NCBI GenBank assembly: GCA_938009235.1 | Contig: CALLIK010000012.1 | Span: forward strand, 16,079-80,078 | Length of the DNA: 64,000 nucleotides | Direction: 5' to 3' | DNA from: an uncultured Caulobacterales bacterium | GTDB taxonomy: Bacteria > Pseudomonadota > Alphaproteobacteria > Caulobacterales > Maricaulaceae | Shown: piece by piece, positions 1 to 8,587 of the stretch | Layout: every line of letters begins with the position of its first letter | Position numbering within the stretch: position 1 is the stretch's first letter | Program-made: the position numbers and the translations under genes | Notes under the pieces: model-generated | The model's database searches: none | What the model saw: only the letters and a program-made list of their open reading frames with translations | Told to the model about the DNA's origin: nothing

Positions 1-318
1 GGCGCTATGGCTGCTGATGCTAAAGCTGGCGTTGAAGGCGCTGCTGACAAAGCTGGCGCAATGGCTGCTGATGCTAAGGCTGGCGTTGAAGGCGCTGCTG
101 ACAAAGCAGGCACTATGGCCACTGATGCTAAAGGCATGGTTGCTGATAAAGCTGGCGCTATGGCCACTGATGCTAAAGGCATGGTTACTGATAAAGCTGG
201 CGCTCTGGCCTCTGATGCTAAAGGTACTGTTGTTGAAAAAGCAGGCGATATGGGTTCAAGCACGGCATACGACGCCAAAGAAGCTGCTGAAAAACTTAAA
301 GACGCTGCTGACAAGTAA
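1..318 (+). CDS. Ala/Lys/Asp-rich tandem-repeat protein, 3' part
   Basis: The reading frame is open from the first base of the window, so the gene very probably starts upstream and only its last 105 codons are seen. The protein is built of near-identical units of the type MAADAKAGVEGAADKAGA: two of 18 residues, then three of 15 residues, followed by a unique tail rich in Ala, Lys and Glu. There are no aromatic residues in the repeats and no Cys. Such Ala/Lys/Asp heptad-like repeats usually form amphipathic helices, as in LEA group 3 or apolipoprotein-like stress and envelope proteins. That comparison is by composition only, and no function can be assigned. A strong terminator follows 44 bases after the stop codon. 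Confidence 0.75.
   Translation, partial: GAMAADAKAGVEGAADKAGAMAADAKAGVEGAADKAGTMATDAKGMVADKAGAMATDAKGMVTDKAGALASDAKGTVVEKAGDMGSSTAYDAKEAAEKLKDAADK
7..249 (+). repeat. In-frame tandem repeats, 54 nt x2 then 45 nt x3
   Basis: Bases 7-60 and 61-114 are 54-nt units differing at three or so positions. Bases 115-159 and 160-204 are 45-nt units differing at one position, and 205-249 is a diverged third 45-nt copy. The 45-nt unit looks like the 54-nt unit with three codons removed. The near-identity at DNA level suggests recent expansion by slippage or unequal recombination. More copies may lie upstream of the window. Confidence 0.85.
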
Positions 319-361
319 TAAAATTCAGACCCCTGAATTGGGGTTTCTGATGTGAGTTTTA

Positions 362-390
362 AGGCGTTGCTTTCGAGCAGCGCCTTTTTT
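362..390 (+). terminator. Rho-independent terminator of the repeat-protein gene
   Basis: A 10-bp stem (362-371 with 376-385, one G-T pair) closes a TTCG tetraloop and is followed by a run of T to 390. It is placed to end transcription of the repeat-protein gene. Confidence 0.85.
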
Positions 391-685
391 GTATTTGGGT
401 CGCCTCGTTTTATATCCAGGAACAGGCGCGTGATTGTGGCAACTCAGACCTGTGGCCTGAAAACTCAGCCTCTCAACCTAGTCTTTTGTTCTAGTGTTTG
501 CCTTATGTATTCAGCCTTGATCACATGGATGTGCCACTAAACTATCCGTAAAGCTGGAATAGGTGGGTACTAACCCACTGGGAGGTGTCAAATTCCCTCA
601 TCTGCGACGACACAGCCCCTAATCATCCGTTGACATTTTAGCGGCGGAGCCTAGCTTTGCGCCAGATTTAAAGAGGGACAGTTTG
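391..685. other. Intergenic region upstream of sdhC
   Basis: No convincing gene is seen between the terminator and sdhC. The region holds a perfect 6-bp stem-loop (563-568 with 573-578) of unknown role and a TTGACA hexamer at 630-635 that may be part of the sdh promoter. A short open frame at 352-540 overlaps the terminator and has no protein-like features. Confidence 0.5.
630..657 (+). promoter_or_regulatory. Possible sdhCDA promoter
   Basis: TTGACA at 630-635 is a consensus -35 hexamer. After a 16-base spacer TAGCTT (652-657) is a weak -10. It lies about 30 bases before sdhC. The match is to the general sigma-70 pattern only. Confidence 0.3.
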
Positions 686-1078
686 ATGTCATCTGAGTGG
701 AATGATCCGCGGCCAATGTCGCCGCATTTACAAGTTTGGCGCTGGCATGGCGCAATGCTGAGTTCGATTTTGCATCGAGCCAGCGCGATCATTTGTTATA
801 TCGCGCTATTCATTGTTGCAGTTGGCGTCTTGGTTCTGTCTTTGACAGGGCAATTGCCTTTGGCGGGCCTCGTCTTTTCGCCGCTCGGCGCGATAGGCCT
901 CTTTGTTTTCCTCTTTGCCTTTATCTTCATGGCTGTGGCGCAGGCGCGTCACGCGATTTGGAATCGCGGGAATATGCTAGACCCAGATAAGAACAACATG
1001 ATGTCCTTCTTGATGGTCGGTCTCTCGGTTGTTTTATCGCTCGTGCTGACACTTGTAATTGCGGGAGCTGCATCATGA
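686..1078 (+). CDS. sdhC: Succinate dehydrogenase cytochrome b556 subunit
   Basis: SdhC is one of two membrane anchors of complex II and binds heme b and ubiquinone with SdhD. The 130-residue protein has the family pattern near the N-terminus (RPMSPHLQVWRWHGAMLSSI, then an H-R-A-S segment) and three hydrophobic helices. A conserved His lies in QARHAIWNRG before the third helix. The ATG at 686 is preferred over the TTG just before it because AGAGGGA lies about 9 bases upstream. The stop codon overlaps the sdhD start (ATGA), so the two are translationally coupled in an sdhC-sdhD-sdhA operon. sdhB is not in this operon. Confidence 0.95.
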   Translation: MSSEWNDPRPMSPHLQVWRWHGAMLSSILHRASAIICYIALFIVAVGVLVLSLTGQLPLAGLVFSPLGAIGLFVFLFAFIFMAVAQARHAIWNRGNMLDPDKNNMMSFLMVGLSVVLSLVLTLVIAGAAS

Positions 1079-1413
1079 GCGCCGCAAACCACAGCGCATA
1101 CCATGCGAAGATCCACACCCTTACGGGCTATGGCGTGATCATTGGTCTTCCATTTGTTATCTGGTCTGTCGCCAGTGCTGTTCCTGCTGGATCAGATGGT
1201 ATTGCGGCTTGGCTCTCTGCGCCGATTGGCGCGATTGGCTTTCTTGCCTTTTTCACTGCGGCCATTTGGTACTGCAAATTGGAAATGGACGAGGTCATCA
1301 TGGATTACTTCGGTGGCAAGCTGCGTTCATTTGGCCTGTTGAAGAATAAATGCGTTGGCTTCATTTTATGGGCCGCCGTGGCATTCGCCGTCATCAAACT
1401 AGCATTCCTTTAG
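1075..1413 (+). CDS. sdhD: Succinate dehydrogenase hydrophobic membrane anchor subunit
   Basis: The second membrane anchor of complex II, 112 residues with three predicted membrane helices. The N-terminal segment with H11 and H15 resembles SdhD. The central aspartate region (YCKLEMDEVIMDYF) corresponds to the usual Y-H-x2-x-G-x2-x-I-x-x-D-Y loop of SdhD proteins. It overlaps sdhC by four bases and is followed after 9 bases by sdhA, so the order is the standard C-D-A. The family is poorly conserved in sequence, and the assignment leans on length, topology and position. Confidence 0.9.
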   Translation: MSAANHSAYHAKIHTLTGYGVIIGLPFVIWSVASAVPAGSDGIAAWLSAPIGAIGFLAFFTAAIWYCKLEMDEVIMDYFGGKLRSFGLLKNKCVGFILWAAVAFAVIKLAFL

Positions 1414-1422
1414 GACTTTCAC

Positions 1423-3231
1423 ATGACTGCTAAGAAAACAGCTCCAAAGACTGAGTGGATTGACCACACATATGACGTTGTTGTCGTTGGCGCGGGTGGC
1501 TCTGGCCTACGCGCAACACTCGGCGCGGCACAAGCTGGTTTAAAGACAGCTTGTATTACAAAGGTTTTCCCAACGCGTTCGCATACAGTTGCAGCGCAAG
1601 GCGGCATCGCGGCCTCACTTGGCAATATGGGACCAGATGATTGGCGCTGGCACATGTATGATACGGTTAAAGGGTCTGACTGGCTCGGTGACCAAGACTC
1701 GATTGAATATCTCTGCCGCGAAGCGCCAAAGGCTGTTTACGAGCTAGAGCATTGGGGTATGCCATTTTCGCGGAATGAAGATGGTAAGATTTATCAGCGC
1801 CCATTCGGGGGTCACACGACTGAAATGGGTAATGGCCCTCCGGTACAGCGTACATGTGCTGCGGCTGACCGTACGGGTCATGCCATGCTCCATACGCTTT
1901 ATGGACAATCTCTTCGTAACGAAGCCGAGTTCTTTATCGAATATTTCGCGCTCGATCTCATCATGGAAGATGGTGTCTGCCGCGGTATTACGGCTTGGAA
2001 GCTTGACGATGGAACACTTCATCGTTTCCGCGCGCAAAAAGTCATTCTCGCAACGGGCGGTTATGGCCGTGTGTTCTTTAGCGCGACATCCGCGCATACA
2101 TGTACGGGCGATGGTAATGCTATGGTCCTACGTGCGGGCTTGCCGCTTCAGGATATGGAATTTATTCAATTCCATCCAACGGGCATTTACGGCGCAGGGT
2201 GCCTCATTACTGAAGGTGCACGCGGTGAAGGCGGATATCTGACCAATTCAGAGGGTGAGCGTTTTATGGAACGCTACGCGCCAAGTGTGAAAGATCTCGC
2301 CCCGCGGGATCTGGTCTCGCGTTCAATGATTATGGAAATTCGTGAAGGCCGCGGTGTTGGTCCAAACAAAGACCATCTTTACCTTCATCTTGATCATCTT
2401 GATCCAGATGTGTTGGCCGAGCGTCTTCCAGGTATTTCGGAAACAGCGAAAATTTTCGCGGATGTCGATCTCACCAAAGAACCAATTCCAGTGCTGCCTA
2501 CGTGCCATTACAATATGGGCGGCATTCAAACCAATTATCACGGCGAAGTCTTGACCAAAAAAGGTAAAGACGCTGACGCGGTTGTACCTGGCCTAATGGC
2601 CGTTGGCGAAGCGGCCTGTGTGTCTGTTCATGGCGCGAACCGTTTGGGCTCTAACAGCCTCATCGATTTGGTTGTCTTTGGACGGGCAGCGGGCAAACGT
2701 TGCGGCGAAACAGTCACAGCCAATATGGAGCAGAAACCTCTCGCGGCGGATGCAGGTGAAGAGTCCATTGCGCGCCTTGAGAAATTCAAAGCGGCTGAGG
2801 GGACTAAGAAAACGGCTGAAATTCGTTTGAGCCTCCAAAAAGCGATGCAAGAACATTGCTCTGTTTTCCGTACCGAAGAGAGTATGGCCGAAGGCGTGCA
2901 AAAGGTTACTGCCGTTGCTGAATCTATTAAAGACATTGCTGTCTATGATAAGACTATGGTTTGGAATACGGATTTAATGGAAGCCTTAGAGCTCGATAAT
3001 CTTGTCTGCCAAGCGATGGTGACGATGGCCTCTGCGGATAACCGTAAGGAATCCCGCGGCGCGCATGCCCACGAAGACTACGTAGATCGTGACGATGTAA
3101 ACTGGATGAAACATACTTTGGCGTGGTATGATAGCGTGAAAAACAAAGTGAAAATCGACTATCGCCCTGTCCATGATTACACAATGACCGACGGCATTGA
3201 GTACATCGAACCAAAGGCCCGCGTTTACTAG
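1423..3231 (+). CDS. sdhA: Succinate dehydrogenase flavoprotein subunit
   Basis: The catalytic FAD subunit of complex II oxidises succinate to fumarate in the TCA cycle, facing the cytoplasm. The 602-residue length is normal. The FAD-binding GAGGSGLR lies at residues 23-30. The FAD-attachment motif [10 protein letters not shown] has His54 as the expected covalent site. Active-site segments follow, including the [19 protein letters not shown] stretch and the C-terminal [13 protein letters not shown]. It is the last gene of the sdhCDA operon and is followed by a strong terminator. The iron-sulfur partner sdhB begins 9 kb downstream at 12318. Confidence 0.98.
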   Translation: MTAKKTAPKTEWIDHTYDVVVVGAGGSGLRATLGAAQAGLKTACITKVFPTRSHTVAAQGGIAASLGNMGPDDWRWHMYDTVKGSDWLGDQDSIEYLCREAPKAVYELEHWGMPFSRNEDGKIYQRPFGGHTTEMGNGPPVQRTCAAADRTGHAMLHTLYGQSLRNEAEFFIEYFALDLIMEDGVCRGITAWKLDDGTLHRFRAQKVILATGGYGRVFFSATSAHTCTGDGNAMVLRAGLPLQDMEFIQFHPTGIYGAGCLITEGARGEGGYLTNSEGERFMERYAPSVKDLAPRDLVSRSMIMEIREGRGVGPNKDHLYLHLDHLDPDVLAERLPGISETAKIFADVDLTKEPIPVLPTCHYNMGGIQTNYHGEVLTKKGKDADAVVPGLMAVGEAACVSVHGANRLGSNSLIDLVVFGRAAGKRCGETVTANMEQKPLAADAGEESIARLEKFKAAEGTKKTAEIRLSLQKAMQEHCSVFRTEESMAEGVQKVTAVAESIKDIAVYDKTMVWNTDLMEALELDNLVCQAMVTMASADNRKESRGAHAHEDYVDRDDVNWMKHTLAWYDSVKNKVKIDYRPVHDYTMTDGIEYIEPKARVY

Positions 3232-3270
3232 GGGCTTTGCGTCTAATAGGTTTTAAATATTGAATGAATT

Positions 3271-3293
3271 AAGGCCCCGAAAGGGGCCTTTTT
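3271..3293 (+). terminator. Rho-independent terminator after sdhA
   Basis: A perfect 8-bp GC-rich stem (3271-3278 with 3283-3290) with a GAAA loop and a following T run. It ends the sdhCDA transcript, which shows that sdhB is not read from the same operon. Confidence 0.9.
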
Positions 3294-3465
3294 GTTGAGT
3301 TGCTTCACCTTACGGTTATCAATACTACCAAAATGAGAGGGTCGATGTCTAAGTTGAAGTATGTTTTTAGCCTAAGCTATTTCAAAAACATGATTTTATA
3401 TGAATGTTTCAACCCGCAAGGTTGTTTGGTCGGCCCTGTTCATGATCTGATGAACTGGGCTTTAT

Positions 3466-4824
3466 TCAGTCGTTATTTGAAGATTTTTTGAAACTGTAAC
3501 CAGGTACAATGAAGTTTAACCGTGCGGTAAATGAACTTCCGGCGTTTAACTCACTTTGAAGGTGTAGGTCGCCGCCCATTAATCTCGTCAATTCACGAGC
3601 TAAAGTTAAACCTAGGCCAGTCCCGCCATAGCGCCGTTTGATAGAGCCATCTTGTTGTGTGAAATGCTCAAAAATACGATCTCTATCTTCAAGCGCAATG
3701 CCAATACCCGTATCTGTTACAGTCATTAGAAGTGCGGCATGTCCCTGTGTATTTGAACTACCTGAAACTGAGAGTTCAATAGCGCCCGTATCAGTAAATT
3801 TGATAGCATTATCTAAGAGGGCACTAATAATTTGTACGATTCTGATTTGATCACCAATTAATGACGAGGGGACGCTTGGTGCTATTTGTGTTTTAAGAAT
3901 GAGCCCTTTAGCTGCAGCTCGTTCGGTAAAAGGTTTGGCGATGCTTTTAACCGTCTCGCGTAAATCGAATGCACTGTCATCAAGGACAATCCTACCCGCT
4001 TCTAATTGTGAGAATAATAAAACGTTGCTGATGATTGTTTGTAAATTTTGACCTGAGTTTCTAATAATAGCCGCGTACTCGCGCTGTTCCTCGTCCAAAT
4101 CCGTTTCTTCAAGAGCGTCGTTCATCCCAATAATGCCGTTCATGGGGGTGCAGAGTTCATGACTTATCGTTGCGAGGAAATCTGTCTTCGCGCGGTCCGA
4201 CTCTTGGGCATAGCTAATACCTGCTTCTAATTCCCCAAAGGTTTCGTGCATGCTCTTAGAGAAAAATGCACTAACCATTGTGATCAAAATTGTGGCTAGA
4301 CTCGCTTGGACCGCACGTTGAAAATTGCGGTCTGTGAATTTGTCAACATCAAAAATGGGCGTGTAGGTATACTGCGTGCTGACCCACCATAAAAACCAGA
4401 TGCAGACTAGGGAAATTGTCCCGTATACGCTTGTTGCACGCCACCCACATATGAATCCATTGACGACAGTCCCCAATATCAAGAAGGGAATAAGAGATGA
4501 ATTGATGCCTGTGTTTTGGTTTAAAGCTGATGACATCGTTGCCGCAATAATCAGGACGGAAAAGATGACAGCGTAAATTTGAAACCGTTTCGTACGACGC
4601 AACAACAGTATCGTCGCCGCGACCAATACACATGCGATAAGCGAGACTGCATGGTCAAATGTATATCCGCCGTAAGAGTAAAACATGGTCACTTGATTGA
4701 TGACCTGCGTTACAATGAAGGCGAAGCCCATTATGTAAACCGCTCTTGCACGCATAAATTCGCTTTTAGTTCTCAAGCGGTCGATGCCTAAAAAACGTTC
4801 AAATCTGCTAAATATATTTACCAT
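3466..4824 (-). CDS. Membrane-bound sensor histidine kinase
   Basis: A 452-residue kinase with about six hydrophobic helices in residues 28-190, a short coiled linker, a HisKA domain with phospho-acceptor His222 and a HATPase_c domain. The ATPase domain shows the N box (DNAIKF, Asn339), the G1 box DTGIGI, the F box FEHFTQQD and the G2 box GGTGLGL. There is no receiver domain, so it must pass phosphate to a separate regulator, and none lies next to it. The H box reads SHELCTPMNG, with Cys replacing the usual Arg three residues after the His. It lies 96 bases downstream of the acyltransferase gene on the same strand and may be co-transcribed with it. The signal sensed is unknown. Confidence 0.9.
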   Translation of the reverse strand: MVNIFSRFERFLGIDRLRTKSEFMRARAVYIMGFAFIVTQVINQVTMFYSYGGYTFDHAVSLIACVLVAATILLLRRTKRFQIYAVIFSVLIIAATMSSALNQNTGINSSLIPFLILGTVVNGFICGWRATSVYGTISLVCIWFLWWVSTQYTYTPIFDVDKFTDRNFQRAVQASLATILITMVSAFFSKSMHETFGELEAGISYAQESDRAKTDFLATISHELCTPMNGIIGMNDALEETDLDEEQREYAAIIRNSGQNLQTIISNVLLFSQLEAGRIVLDDSAFDLRETVKSIAKPFTERAAAKGLILKTQIAPSVPSSLIGDQIRIVQIISALLDNAIKFTDTGAIELSVSGSSNTQGHAALLMTVTDTGIGIALEDRDRIFEHFTQQDGSIKRRYGGTGLGLTLARELTRLMGGDLHLQSELNAGSSFTARLNFIVPGYSFKKSSNND

Positions 4825-4920
4825 GAGCGTGACTGTATACGGATATAGTTAGGAATTAGGAATGTTATTTATTTACGTGAAGGGCTGACAATTAATCACT
4901 TAAATTTATCTGCTTTCTGT

Positions 4921-6060
4921 CTATCTCTGAGTTACCTCAGGAGCATTTGGGGTAAAGACAATGTCCCAAGCCCTTTTGAATAAGGCCTGCCCCGGTTTTT
5001 CAATGCAATAATATAGGATTGTTCCTAGTCCGATCATCGACGTTAAAAATAGTCCTAAGACGAGGGCGTAGTTCCAGGTAGGTCCGAAAATTTCAGTCCA
5101 TTTTCTAAAGACCTGAAGTAGCGGCATATGACCTAGGTATATGGAATAGCTGATGAGACCCAGGAAGGTGAATGGCTTGATGGAGAGAACCTGCCTCAAC
5201 AAGGAATGTTGACCGATACTCAAAACAGCCAGTAAAATCGCAAATAGTAGGACTGCGATATAATCAACATCATTGTTCACGCCATCAATCGCGATGATAT
5301 ATATGATGACATAGAGGAGGCCAATTTCTAGGCACGACTTGACGCCCCATCCCCAAAGTTTTGACGTCCAACGTGTCATACCTGAATCGACACTTGAGAC
5401 AAATTTGCAAACTAAAACACCGAGGAAGATACCTGCAAATCCGCGCATCATTCCCGTATTTAAAATAATGGCGATTTGGTCAGTATGTGCGCGCGTTCCG
5501 GCAAAACTTCCAATTTCATGCTCTAGAATTACGTAGCACAATAAAACTATGAATGTGAGAGCGGCTAGAATGCCAGTCTGTTTGTTCGGACGTTTCACAA
5601 GCCCCATCAGGACAAAGAACAGGCAAATATTGACCCAAAATTCGACAGAGATTGACCAAGATGGGTAGTTCCAAGTGAGCCCATTTTGAACTCCCGCATT
5701 TTGCAGCAGAAAGACGTTTTCAAAAAAGCTTCCAAGGCGACTTTCGCCGCTCCAGTCTGGAAAGACGCTTAACTCTCCTGTCGCTAGAAATGTCGAGAGA
5801 GAATAGGCGGCTATCAACAAGAACATCGTAAAAATATGTAAAGGCCACAGCCGCGATAATCGTGCGCCTATGAACTGCGTCAATGTTATTTTATGAAGTC
5901 GCGGCAAGTAGACATAGGCAAGAATAAAACCAGACAGGACAAAGAAGAAATCTACAGCCAGGTATCCACCTGGAAAAAAGACTGTTTTATTGAAGTGGTA
6001 AAGCGCAATCATTAGCGCAAAAAGACCTCGTAAACCGTCGATATATGCCAATCTATTCAT
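4921..6060 (-). CDS. Acyltransferase 3 family membrane protein (OafA/YrhL type)
   Basis: A 379-residue integral membrane acyltransferase with about ten helices. The N-terminus YIDGLRGLFALMIALYHF carries the R-x10-H signature of acyltransferase family 3. Members move acetyl or other acyl groups onto O-antigen, exopolysaccharide, peptidoglycan or periplasmic glucans. The acceptor cannot be told from the sequence. It has no surrounding polysaccharide cluster. Its start lies 74 bases from the divergently read rarA. The sensor kinase follows on the same strand. Confidence 0.9.
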   Translation of the reverse strand: MNRLAYIDGLRGLFALMIALYHFNKTVFFPGGYLAVDFFFVLSGFILAYVYLPRLHKITLTQFIGARLSRLWPLHIFTMFLLIAAYSLSTFLATGELSVFPDWSGESRLGSFFENVFLLQNAGVQNGLTWNYPSWSISVEFWVNICLFFVLMGLVKRPNKQTGILAALTFIVLLCYVILEHEIGSFAGTRAHTDQIAIILNTGMMRGFAGIFLGVLVCKFVSSVDSGMTRWTSKLWGWGVKSCLEIGLLYVIIYIIAIDGVNNDVDYIAVLLFAILLAVLSIGQHSLLRQVLSIKPFTFLGLISYSIYLGHMPLLQVFRKWTEIFGPTWNYALVLGLFLTSMIGLGTILYYCIEKPGQALFKRAWDIVFTPNAPEVTQR

Positions 6061-6134
6061 GTGAAATTGATCGCTTTTCTATAATTCTAAGACGTACACT
6101 TGTGTCGTCACTGTGTCAGGCATACCACTAGATC

Positions 6135-7424
6135 ATGACTAATCTCTTTCAATCGGCTGGCCTTGAAGCCTCTGCACCAAAACCTTTGGCCGAAGCTTTG
6201 CGTCCTGCGATATTGGAGGATGTCGTGGGGCAATCACATTTGATTGGTCCAGAGGGGCCGATTGGACGCATGTTGGGGCAGGGGCGTTTATCGTCAATGA
6301 TCCTTTGGGGACCACCCGGTGTTGGGAAAACGACGATCGCGCGTTTATTGGCGGATAGAGCTGACCTTGAATTCATACAGCTATCTGCCGTGTTTTCAGG
6401 CGTCGCTGATTTACGCAAAGCCTTTGAGGCCGCACGCGCGAGGCGTGAGTCAGGGCGCGGCACATTACTATTCGTGGACGAAATCCACCGTTTTAATCGC
6501 GCGCAACAAGACGGGTTTTTACCCTATGTCGAAGAAGGCGTTGTCACGCTCGTCGGCGCGACAACAGAAAACCCCAGTTTTGAGTTAAACGGCGCTTTGC
6601 TGTCGCGGGCGCAGGTCTTCGTGTTGAACCGTCTGGATGATGCTGCATTACGGGGGCTGTTAGTGCGGGCAGAGGCGTATATCGGGCGGGCGTTGCCATT
6701 GGATGAAAGCGGGCGAGACACACTGATTGGGTTCGCTGATGGGGATGGGCGTTATTTGTTAACGCTAGCAGATGAAGTCTTTCTGGCGGGAGAGACTGAG
6801 CTGGACGCCAAAGGTGTAGCTGAATTGCTGCAAAAACGCGCACCTGCTTATGATAAATCACGAGATGAGCATTATAATATTATCTCGGCGTTGCACAAAT
6901 CTATGCGGGGGTCTGATCCCGATGCTGCGCTCTATTGGTATGCGCGCATGATCACGGGCGGTGAAGACCCGCGCTATATTGCTCGGCGTCTTGTGCGGTT
7001 TGCCTCCGAAGATATTGGTCTCGCTGATCCGACAGCTTTGATGATCGCGTCTGAGGCGGCGCGAGCTTATGAGCGATTGGGCAGTCCTGAAGGCGATTTG
7101 TCATTGGCCCATGCAGTTGTCCATCTCGCGACTGCACCAAAATCAGTGGGCGTTTATGTGGGGTATAAGGCGGCGATGAAAGCGGCCAAAGCGACGGGTA
7201 GCTTACCGCCGCCCAAACATATTTTAAATGCGCCAACAAAGTTGATGAAAGATATTGGCTATGGGGATGGCTATGCTTATGATCCCAGCACTGAAACGGG
7301 GTTTTCAGGGCAAAATTATTTCCCTGATAATATGCCGCGTGAAGTCTTCTACGCCCCTAAAGGTGAGGGCCGTGAGGCGGCTATAAAGGCAAAACTTGAG
7401 GCGTGGTCTAAGCTACGACAATAG
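6135..7424 (+). CDS. rarA: Replication-associated recombination protein A (MgsA/WRNIP1-type AAA ATPase)
   Basis: RarA is a clamp-loader-like AAA+ ATPase that acts at stalled replication forks. The 429-residue protein has a Walker A motif GPPGVGKTT at 59-67, a Walker B LLFVDEIHRF at 111-120 and sensor residues in GATTENPSFELN. The characteristic C-terminal oligomerisation region contains KSMRGSDPDAALYWYARM. Length and motif order are typical. It is transcribed alone, divergent from the acyltransferase gene. Confidence 0.96.
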   Translation: MTNLFQSAGLEASAPKPLAEALRPAILEDVVGQSHLIGPEGPIGRMLGQGRLSSMILWGPPGVGKTTIARLLADRADLEFIQLSAVFSGVADLRKAFEAARARRESGRGTLLFVDEIHRFNRAQQDGFLPYVEEGVVTLVGATTENPSFELNGALLSRAQVFVLNRLDDAALRGLLVRAEAYIGRALPLDESGRDTLIGFADGDGRYLLTLADEVFLAGETELDAKGVAELLQKRAPAYDKSRDEHYNIISALHKSMRGSDPDAALYWYARMITGGEDPRYIARRLVRFASEDIGLADPTALMIASEAARAYERLGSPEGDLSLAHAVVHLATAPKSVGVYVGYKAAMKAAKATGSLPPPKHILNAPTKLMKDIGYGDGYAYDPSTETGFSGQNYFPDNMPREVFYAPKGEGREAAIKAKLEAWSKLRQ

Positions 7425-7493
7425 AGATATAACTAAGGAAATAATCAAGCGCAGCTTATGATTGTATAAAGATGTGCGTGATTATAATCGCTT

Positions 7494-7952
7494 ATGCGCT
7501 TCATTATTTCGACCCTGTTATTATGTTTTTTCTGCTTCACTCTCGCGTCTTGTGGACCGAACATGTCTGTTTCGGAACAGGCTATAGAAGATAAGCCTGA
7601 TATGATGGAAGACTTACAACCTCTCTCTCCAAAAATTTATGATTTCGTTCACGCGAGCACTCAGTTGTTTTTCATCGAAGGTCATTCGGCCATAAAGAGC
7701 AGTTTCCATCCAGTTCTACGCGGTATTTCAAAAGAGGATTGGAAGGTCATAGAAAGCCATGCTTCAGCTAAAGCTGATCTCAGGGCTATTGAATATTATG
7801 GCCACGGCTTTGGCGAAGATGATGGCTTTAAGTTTATCGTTATTCAGCTGAAGGTCCCATTTGAGAATGGGTATAATCTTGTCAAAATAGTGGTGCCAGA
7901 CGAAGAGGGCTGTTGTCGTTTGGCGGGAATTAATATTGAGGTCAAAACTTAA
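7494..7952 (+). CDS. Putative lipoprotein, paralogue A of a tandem pair
   Basis: A 152-residue protein of unknown function. Residues 1-20 form a lipoprotein signal ending in LASC, so the mature protein should be lipid-anchored at Cys20. The C-terminal half is clearly related to the next gene. Both carry an EYYGHG segment, then a -KVP-x3-NGY- segment and a CC pair in front of a short hydrophobic end. The paired Cys and the shared YYGHG block suggest one conserved small domain. The two genes are 86 bases apart and in the same orientation. Confidence 0.7.
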   Translation: MRFIISTLLLCFFCFTLASCGPNMSVSEQAIEDKPDMMEDLQPLSPKIYDFVHASTQLFFIEGHSAIKSSFHPVLRGISKEDWKVIESHASAKADLRAIEYYGHGFGEDDGFKFIVIQLKVPFENGYNLVKIVVPDEEGCCRLAGINIEVKT

Positions 7953-8038
7953 ACGACTTCAGGGGTGTGGAGTTTTACATATCTTCTTGGTTGTAAATAC
8001 GAATTTGAAACTAAATGGCGAATCGTATATAAGATCAT

Positions 8039-8536
8039 ATGCAGTTCTTTACCAAAGCGATTTACCTGTTTTCTAGCTCACTTATACTCTCCGCCTGTGA
8101 TGTGAATATCTCCACATCCCCTGGCAGTCTTGAGGATATGAACACGCCTAAAGTTATAGAGGGTTTAACGCCTTTACCTCCAGAGCGTGCAGCTTATGCG
8201 CAAGAGGTTATTAGGGCCTTCTATTCAGAAGGTATGTCAGCCGTTCAGACGAGGACGCATCCTACCGTCGCAAAAGAGTTTCAAGGGATGAAAGCTGAGG
8301 CCATAGAGAAACTAGCTTCAAATTCTGCGCGCGTTGAGGATATGGAATATTACGGCCATGGATATGGGCAAGAAAGAGGTTTCGACTTCACGATTATCGA
8401 GTACAAAGTCCCAAACGATAATGGGTATGATGAAGTTAAAGTCATTGTGTCTAGCGCGGGAGAGTGCTGCCAAATTTTAGGATTTAATCTAATGGCAAAA
8501 CTGGAAAAGAGTTTCACTCTTGGCGGTAAGAACTGA
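8039..8536 (+). CDS. Putative lipoprotein, paralogue B of a tandem pair
   Basis: A 165-residue protein of unknown function with a lipoprotein signal ending in LSAC (Cys20). It shares with the preceding gene the order: a proline-containing start (LTPLPPE versus LQPLSPK), a central helix with FYSEG/FFIEG, the EYYGHGYG block, KVPNDNGY and a CC pair. Overall identity looks like about one third, so this is an old duplication with divergence. The mature C-terminus is longer by a few basic residues. No enzyme motif is visible. Confidence 0.7.
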   Translation: MQFFTKAIYLFSSSLILSACDVNISTSPGSLEDMNTPKVIEGLTPLPPERAAYAQEVIRAFYSEGMSAVQTRTHPTVAKEFQGMKAEAIEKLASNSARVEDMEYYGHGYGQERGFDFTIIEYKVPNDNGYDEVKVIVSSAGECCQILGFNLMAKLEKSFTLGGKN

Positions 8537-8587
8537 CTTCGCTTAGCGAGCGTTGCATTTGATCTCTAATGCCCATACTCCTTTTAC

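Noticed and set aside
352..540. 62-codon frame before sdhC
   Set aside because: It runs through the terminator stem and shows no protein-like pattern.
555..600. tRNA or riboswitch before sdhC
   Set aside because: Only one 6-bp stem-loop is present; no cloverleaf or known aptamer pattern.
3300..3491. 63-codon plus-strand frame after the sdhA terminator
   Set aside because: It overlaps the end of the histidine kinase gene, has no recognisable domain and biased composition. A shorter start at 3345 has a fair ribosome site but nothing else supports it.
6452..6463. Large overlapping minus-strand frames inside rarA, sdhA, ppdK and clpA
   Set aside because: They are antisense shadows of well-supported housekeeping genes with high third-position bias and carry no domains.
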